Assembly (NCBI GenBank): GCA_017417315.1
Contig: JAFPZK010000037.1
Coordinates: 1 to 64,000, forward strand
Reading direction: 5' to 3'
Origin: Bacteroidales bacterium
Lineage (GTDB): Bacteria > Bacteroidota > Bacteroidia > Bacteroidales > UBA3824
DNA: 64,000 nt
Each line of letters starts with the position of its first letter. The first letter of the stretch is position 1. The position numbers and the translations under genes are program-made. This document shows, piece by piece, positions 60,593 through 64,000 of this stretch. The notes below the pieces were generated by a model. It made no database searches. It had not been told where the DNA came from and saw only the letters and a list, made by a program, of their open reading frames with translations.

Positions 60593-61790
60593 TCAATTTA
60601 TTGTTACTGAGGTTGTTGCTTCATTATAATTCTCAGTTGCTGCACTTGTTATAGTAACCGTCGCATTAATCGTAATTATACTAGCACTAGGAGCACCAGA
60701 ACTTTTCTCGTTTGTAATAGTAATCATGTTACCACTAACAGATACTTTCAACTCTTCATCTGTATCTGTTGTAGAAGCACTCAATTCACCGCTGTGGGAG
60801 CCAACAGTAATAGTTACACTGTTCATCCTCTTCATAGTAGTAACCCGCTCAATAAATCCGTCTGCCTTTGCAATATTAACCGTCAATGACTGTTCCTCAA
60901 TGTCTTCATAATCATCATCGCCGACTAACTTGTAATAAATAGTGTAACTTCCGGCATTAGTTGCAGTCGGAATTGCAGTGCTGTATTCTCCGTCCGTTCC
61001 GAGTTTGTACTGCCATTCTCCACCGTTAGTAGTACCTGCCGTTATTAATTCTTGTGCAGAACCATCTACGTTCATTTGATTACCGTTAAACGTAAGTGTC
61101 TTCGCTGTCGGTGCAGTGGTGGTAGCAGTATTTTTTATTTTGGTCATCGAAACATTAGCATTGTAAAAATTTCCGTTAATGAATGAAGCGTTTTCGACAT
61201 TTTTTGTGTAATTGAAAGTACCGTCATTTGCCGTAAATTCTATATTGCCGGAATTAGCAGGAACAGCAAGGTAAAATTCATTGGTATTAACATTATAAGT
61301 ATTATCACCAATTTTGACAGATGAAGTACTTACGGTTAATGCTGCATCTCCGTTTTTCAACGTGAATTTTACGATTGCTTGTTGATTAACGAAATTAGCA
61401 TAATCTTCATTGATAGTTATTTTGCCGTTTTCTACATCTTTAACGGTAACAGAAGCAATTGCATAGTCGTATTTTTCAGCAATGGTTGCCAACGTACCGT
61501 CTTGACCGGCATAATCGGTTTCATTGAGATTGTGCGGTCAATTCACCGATTTTGCCATCGTTTTTGTAAACGGCAACTTTTTCGCCTTGTTTCCAAGTGG
61601 CGTTGAGTGTTGTTCCGTCAAGTGCAAGTGCTTTGCTCAGTCCTGAATTTTCACCTTTTGAAGCGTTGATTGTCAAGGTGTAAGTTTTTACAACTTCTTG
61701 GTCTGAATTGTTATCTTCCTTGTCAGAACAAGCAGCAAGTGTTAAACCGCAAAAAAAGAATGCGGCAAGTTTGAAAAATTGTTTTTTCAT
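60593..61790 (-). pseudogene. Frameshifted fimbrillin-like lipoprotein
   Basis: Part one starts at 61790 after a strong Shine-Dalgarno (GGAGGA): lipoprotein signal with LTLAACSDK, then TWKQGEKVAVYKNDGKIGEL, and stops at 61521. Part two picks up in another frame with DYAGQDGTLATIAEKYDYAI, NQQAIVKFTLKNGD, typical of fimbrillin-like Mfa/FimA-superfamily proteins, then bacterial Ig-like domains of the MBG type (LTFNGNQMNVDGSAQELI, DYEDIEEQSLTVNIAKAD) and ends VTITSAATENYNEA-TTSVTIN. Around the break about 20-25 residues found in relatives are missing. One broken surface protein gene. Confidence 0.75.
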
Positions 61791-61810
61791 CGTTTTTTCC
61801 TCCTTTTTAA

Positions 61811-61987
61811 TTAAAAATTAAGATCTTGCGCTGTTCCATAACCATTACGTGATGCGTTAAAACCTGCCGGTCCGCTTGCGCTCAAAAGCGGTGCTTCCAT
61901 ATTCAACTCGATTACTTCAAAATCGGGTTTGACGTACTTCTTTTTTGTCGTTACGTCAATGACGACTTTTTCTACGTTTTCTTTCAT
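61811..61987 (-). CDS. 58-aa small protein, Bacteroidota KxYxxPxxEVxE type
   Basis: An ORF of 58 codons, ATG at 61985-61987, stop at 61811-61813. It begins MKENVEKVVIDVTTKKKYVK, then PDFEVIELNMEAPLLSASG, and ends GTAQDLNF. Small proteins with K-x-Y-x-x-P-x-x-E-V, followed after about 10 residues by LL-x-x-S and a Gly/Asn-rich tail, are very common next to surface or secreted protein genes in Bacteroidales. Their function is unknown to me. It has no signal peptide. 20 bp before the fimbrillin-like gene, so co-transcribed with it. Confidence 0.7.
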   Translation of the reverse strand: MKENVEKVVIDVTTKKKYVKPDFEVIELNMEAPLLSASGPAGFNASRNGYGTAQDLNF

Positions 61988-62034
61988 TTCGATATTGATT
62001 AAAAATTTGTTTTATAATTCGCCGTTAAAAAACA

Positions 62035-62082
62035 AAAATCCCTTGCGGACAGAAAATAAAAAATCTGTCCGCAAGGGATTTT
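62035..62082 (-). terminator. Long hairpin in the leader of the small-protein operon (hairpin copy 1)
   Basis: A perfect 19-bp stem AAAATCCCTTGCGGACAGA (62035-62053) with 62064-62082, followed leftward by TTTTTGTTTTTT. It lies about 50 nt upstream of the small protein's ATG and downstream of the only good promoter, so it can act as an attenuator. A close copy at 62900 ends parE. A run of eight C (62120-62127) lies further upstream. Confidence 0.65.
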
Positions 62083-62195
62083 CTTATATGTATATACTGA
62101 TTTGGAAAGGGATAATTTTCCCCCCCCTGTGAAGTTTTCTGTGCTTTTATTACATTTTAAATTACTTTTAACATTTTCTTGTTGTTTTCAATTCG

Positions 62196-62203
62196 CAAAG
62201 TAA
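62196..62203 (-). promoter_or_regulatory. Possible promoter of the small protein-fimbrillin-like operon
   Basis: Minus-strand TTACTTTG, one mismatch from TAnnTTTG, with TTG about 20 nt upstream. It would give a leader of about 200 nt holding the eight-G run and the 19-bp hairpin. Confidence 0.4.
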
Positions 62204-62279
62204 AATTAAATAATTTTAACTGACAAGTTTTTCAGGTTAAGTTTGTATTAATAATTTAAGCAAAATTTAGAAATGATTG

Positions 62280-62310
62280 TTTGCTTTTAAAAAAAATTGT
62301 TTTATATTTG
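62280..62310 (+). promoter_or_regulatory. Promoter of the Rpn-type pseudogene
   Basis: TTTG (62280-62283), exactly 19 nt, TATATTTG (62303-62310): full consensus, still intact although the gene behind it is broken. Confidence 0.8.
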
Positions 62311-62323
62311 CGAAAAATCTTTT

Positions 62324-62895
62324 ATGGCACGTATCAAAGAAGACAATGAACTTTCATTTGCCGGTAAAAGATGCGCCGAAACAGTTTATTAATGAGGCTG
62401 TTACGGTATTTAGAGGCACTAATACTCTTTTGACCGACAAATTTAGAATGTTTTTTATAGATTTATTGTATTTTGACAAGACCGAAGAATCGGTTTCGTC
62501 ATCATTATTAGACTGTTGGATTTATAGTATAAAGAATATGGGAAAAAAACGACAGAACCGGATTGGGTAACGGTGAAGCCTTTTGACAGGCTTTACACCC
62601 GTGCAGAAATAGCAGGAATGAATGCTCGTCAGTACCGTGAGTACGAGGCAAGTTTAAAGGCTTACCGCGATGCTTATTCTATTGCCAAAACTGAACGTAA
62701 CGCCCGTAAGCGTGAGCGTGCGGCAGCGAAAGCCAGGGTTTAGCGGAAGGGCGTGCAGAAGGGCGCAACGAACAACTCGTTGAAAGCATAAAAAAATTTA
62801 TCTCCTACGGTTTAGGTTTTGACGAAATAGTGAAAATTTTGGAAATTCCAACAGACCAAATAGATGAACTCCGGCACTTAGTTTTTGATTACTAA
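62324..62895 (+). pseudogene. Broken Rpn-family (PD-(D/E)XK) nuclease/transposase
   Basis: After a short MARIKEDNELSF start only C-terminal parts are recognisable, in at least three frames: LLTDKFRMFFIDLLYFDKTE and LLDCWIYSIKNMGKK (frame to 62570), then DWVTVKPFDRLYTRAEIAGM, NARQYREYEASLKAYRDAY, and finally AEGRAEGRNEQLVESIKKF, GLGFDEIVKILEIP, with stops or shifts between. The nuclease core is missing. Rpn proteins are recombination-promoting nucleases present in many copies in Bacteroidota. The gene is bounded by two copies of one hairpin. Confidence 0.75.
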
Positions 62896-62897
62896 AA

Positions 62898-62948
62898 ACA
62901 AAAATCCCTTGCAGACAGAATTACAATTTTTGTCCACAAGGGATTTTT
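62898..62948 (-). terminator. parE terminator (hairpin copy 2)
   Basis: Imperfect long stem AAATCCCTTG...GACA (from 62900) with TGTC...CAAGGGATTT (to 62947), T-rich on the left. Same sequence as the hairpin at 62035 in the same orientation (AAAACAAAAATCCCTTGC shared). Confidence 0.75.
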
Positions 62949-62960
62949 TAAAACCGTTTT

Positions 62961-64000
62961 TTATTCCGTTTCGATAACCTCTTCTTCTTCGCCTTCGAGC
63001 CGGTCTTCTTCGATTACCAAATTGTCGATTATAAAGTTTTGACGGTCGGGCGTATTTTTGCCCATATAAAATTCCATAAGGTCGTGAATCTGGTCTTCTT
63101 TCTTGATTAAAACGGGTTCAATCCTCATTTCAGGACCGATAAAATGCTTGAACTCGTCAGGAGAAATTTCACCAAGACCTTTAAAACGGGTCATTTCGGG
63201 GTTTTTACCGCACGCTGCTATTGCGTTAAGTTTTTCCTCTTCGGTGTAACAATAATACGTTTTAACCTTATTTCTGACCCTAAAAAGCGGGGTTTGCAGA
63301 ATGTACAAATGTTTGGTTTTGATAACCTCCGGAAAAAAGTTCAAGAAAAACGTTATTAACAAAAGTCTGATGTGCATACCGTCAACATCGGCATCGGTTG
63401 CGATAACGACTTTGTTGTAACGGATATTCTCTATTCCTTCCTCGATGTTAAGAGCCGCCTGCAAAAGGTTAAATTCCTCGTTTTCGTAAACGACTTTTTT
63501 CGTCAGACCAAAACAATTAAGCGGCTTACCACGAAGCGAAAATACCGCCTGAGTGTTAACATCGCGGCTTTTCGTAATACTTCCCGAAGCCGAATCACCC
63601 TCGGTGATAAAAATCGTCGATTCTGACTTTCTCTCGTCATTAGTGTTATAATGCACGTTACAATCGCGAAGTTTGCGGTTATGAAGATTTACCTTTTTAG
63701 CGCGTTCTTTGGCTATTTTCTGAATGCCTGAAATCGCTTTTCTGTCCTTTTCGTTGTCCTGAATTTTTTTCAGCAGTGCTTGAGCCGTTTCGGGATTTTT
63801 GTGAAGGTAATTGTCAAGTTCCTTGCACACAAAATTGAGCATAAAGTTACGGATAGTTTCACCGTTAGGGCTCATATTTTTGCTGCCGAGTTTGGTTTTA
63901 GTCTGCGATTCAAACACCGGCTCTTCAACTTTTATGCTGACAGCCGCCGCAATCGCGGTTTTGATGTCGCTGTAATCAAACTCTTTTTTATAAAAATCCC
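62961..64000 (-). CDS. parE: DNA topoisomerase IV subunit B (partial)
   Basis: The C-terminal 345 codons; the frame stays open to the window edge, so the N-terminal ATPase part lies outside. TOPRIM domain with [29 protein letters not shown], the [18 protein letters not shown] metal site and [18 protein letters not shown]. The acidic tail ([16 protein letters not shown]) and Gly-poor loop suit ParE of Bacteroidota rather than GyrB, which is longer. Works with ParC to decatenate chromosomes. Confidence 0.88.
   Translation of the reverse strand, partial: DFYKKEFDYSDIKTAIAAAVSIKVEEPVFESQTKTKLGSKNMSPNGETIRNFMLNFVCKELDNYLHKNPETAQALLKKIQDNEKDRKAISGIQKIAKERAKKVNLHNRKLRDCNVHYNTNDERKSESTIFITEGDSASGSITKSRDVNTQAVFSLRGKPLNCFGLTKKVVYENEEFNLLQAALNIEEGIENIRYNKVVIATDADVDGMHIRLLLITFFLNFFPEVIKTKHLYILQTPLFRVRNKVKTYYCYTEEEKLNAIAACGKNPEMTRFKGLGEISPDEFKHFIGPEMRIEPVLIKKEDQIHDLMEFYMGKNTPDRQNFIIDNLVIEEDRLEGEEEEVIETE

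Noticed and set aside
62120..62127. Eight-C run as a proven phase-variable tract
   Set aside because: It is a short intergenic run; noted in a finding as a possibility, but nothing in one sequence shows variation.
62961..64000. gyrB rather than parE
   Set aside because: The short tail and the sequence around the TOPRIM domain suit ParE better, but without the N-terminal part I keep some doubt.

Overview
The window is AT-rich chromosomal DNA from a member of the Bacteroidota, most likely Bacteroidales. The evidence is: many promoters with the phylum-specific -7 box TAnnTTTG, often with TTTG 19-20 nt upstream; a PorV homologue and a type IX secretion (T9SS) C-terminal sorting domain; a class III fructose-1,6-bisphosphatase; DUF5689, DUF5063, DUF5618 and BspA-like families; many lipoproteins; and a tmRNA tag ending ALAA. 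Core genes are spread along the whole window (mfd, rpsF-rpsR-rplI, fbp, topB, clpS-clpA, dnaE, zapA-6S RNA-rny-porV, ssrA, parE). Accessory and decaying loci lie between them.

Layout. 1-4.4 kb: leftward operon of an XRE regulator, oligopeptidase B, a DEDD exonuclease and a secreted EEP-family phosphodiesterase. 4.4-9.1 kb: mfd and the S6-S18-L9 operon. 9.3-18.3 kb: rightward surface operon with a TonB-receptor-like barrel, a DUF5689 lipoprotein, a 1527-residue lipoprotein of repeated choice-of-anchor J modules and a DRGH-type DNA/RNA endonuclease lipoprotein; together these look like an extracellular nucleic-acid capture system. 18.4-20.3 kb: degenerate class II aldolase and a GH5 lipoprotein. 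20.4-26.8 kb: fbp, then topB, a BASS transporter and an acyltransferase. 26.8-27.6 kb: collapsed DUF4143 ATPase pseudogene preceded by three 33-bp-spaced dyads. 27.7-30.8 kb: thioesterase, clpS, clpA. 30.9-31.7 kb: unknown two-gene module.

31.7-39.0 kb is the most unusual part. A seven-gene leftward operon encodes an FHA/TM protein, a secreted caspase-like protease, a membrane Ser/Thr kinase, an acidic EF-hand-loop protein, a zinc-ribbon FHA protein, a PP2C phosphatase and a secreted two-repeat protein. It has a long, possibly structured leader, and the whole unit is bracketed by exact 19-bp direct repeats. It reads as a self-contained phospho-signalling cassette with kinase (writer), FHA (reader), PP2C (eraser) and caspase (possible effector), probably acquired as a block.

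39.1-45.6 kb: a frameshifted BspA-like T9SS cargo gene, two tRNA-Asp genes, a tandem NlpC/P60 protein whose second domain has lost its catalytic residues, DUF5063, a beta-propeller-like protein and a secreted esterase. 45.7-50.2 kb is a gene graveyard with more GC-rich codon use: broken ATP-grasp, alpha-E, transglutaminase and aspartoacylase genes, an ABC ATPase missing its signature motif but still in an operon with a permease and a YtrA-type regulator, and DUF2059-like and YARHG remnants. 50.3-60.5 kb: rubrerythrin, dnaE with a response-regulator/RsbW-like fusion upstream, zapA, 6S RNA, rny, porV, tmRNA. 60.5-64 kb: broken fimbrillin-like lipoprotein, a 58-aa small protein with a long leader, a broken Rpn-type nuclease between two copies of one hairpin, and parE running off the edge.
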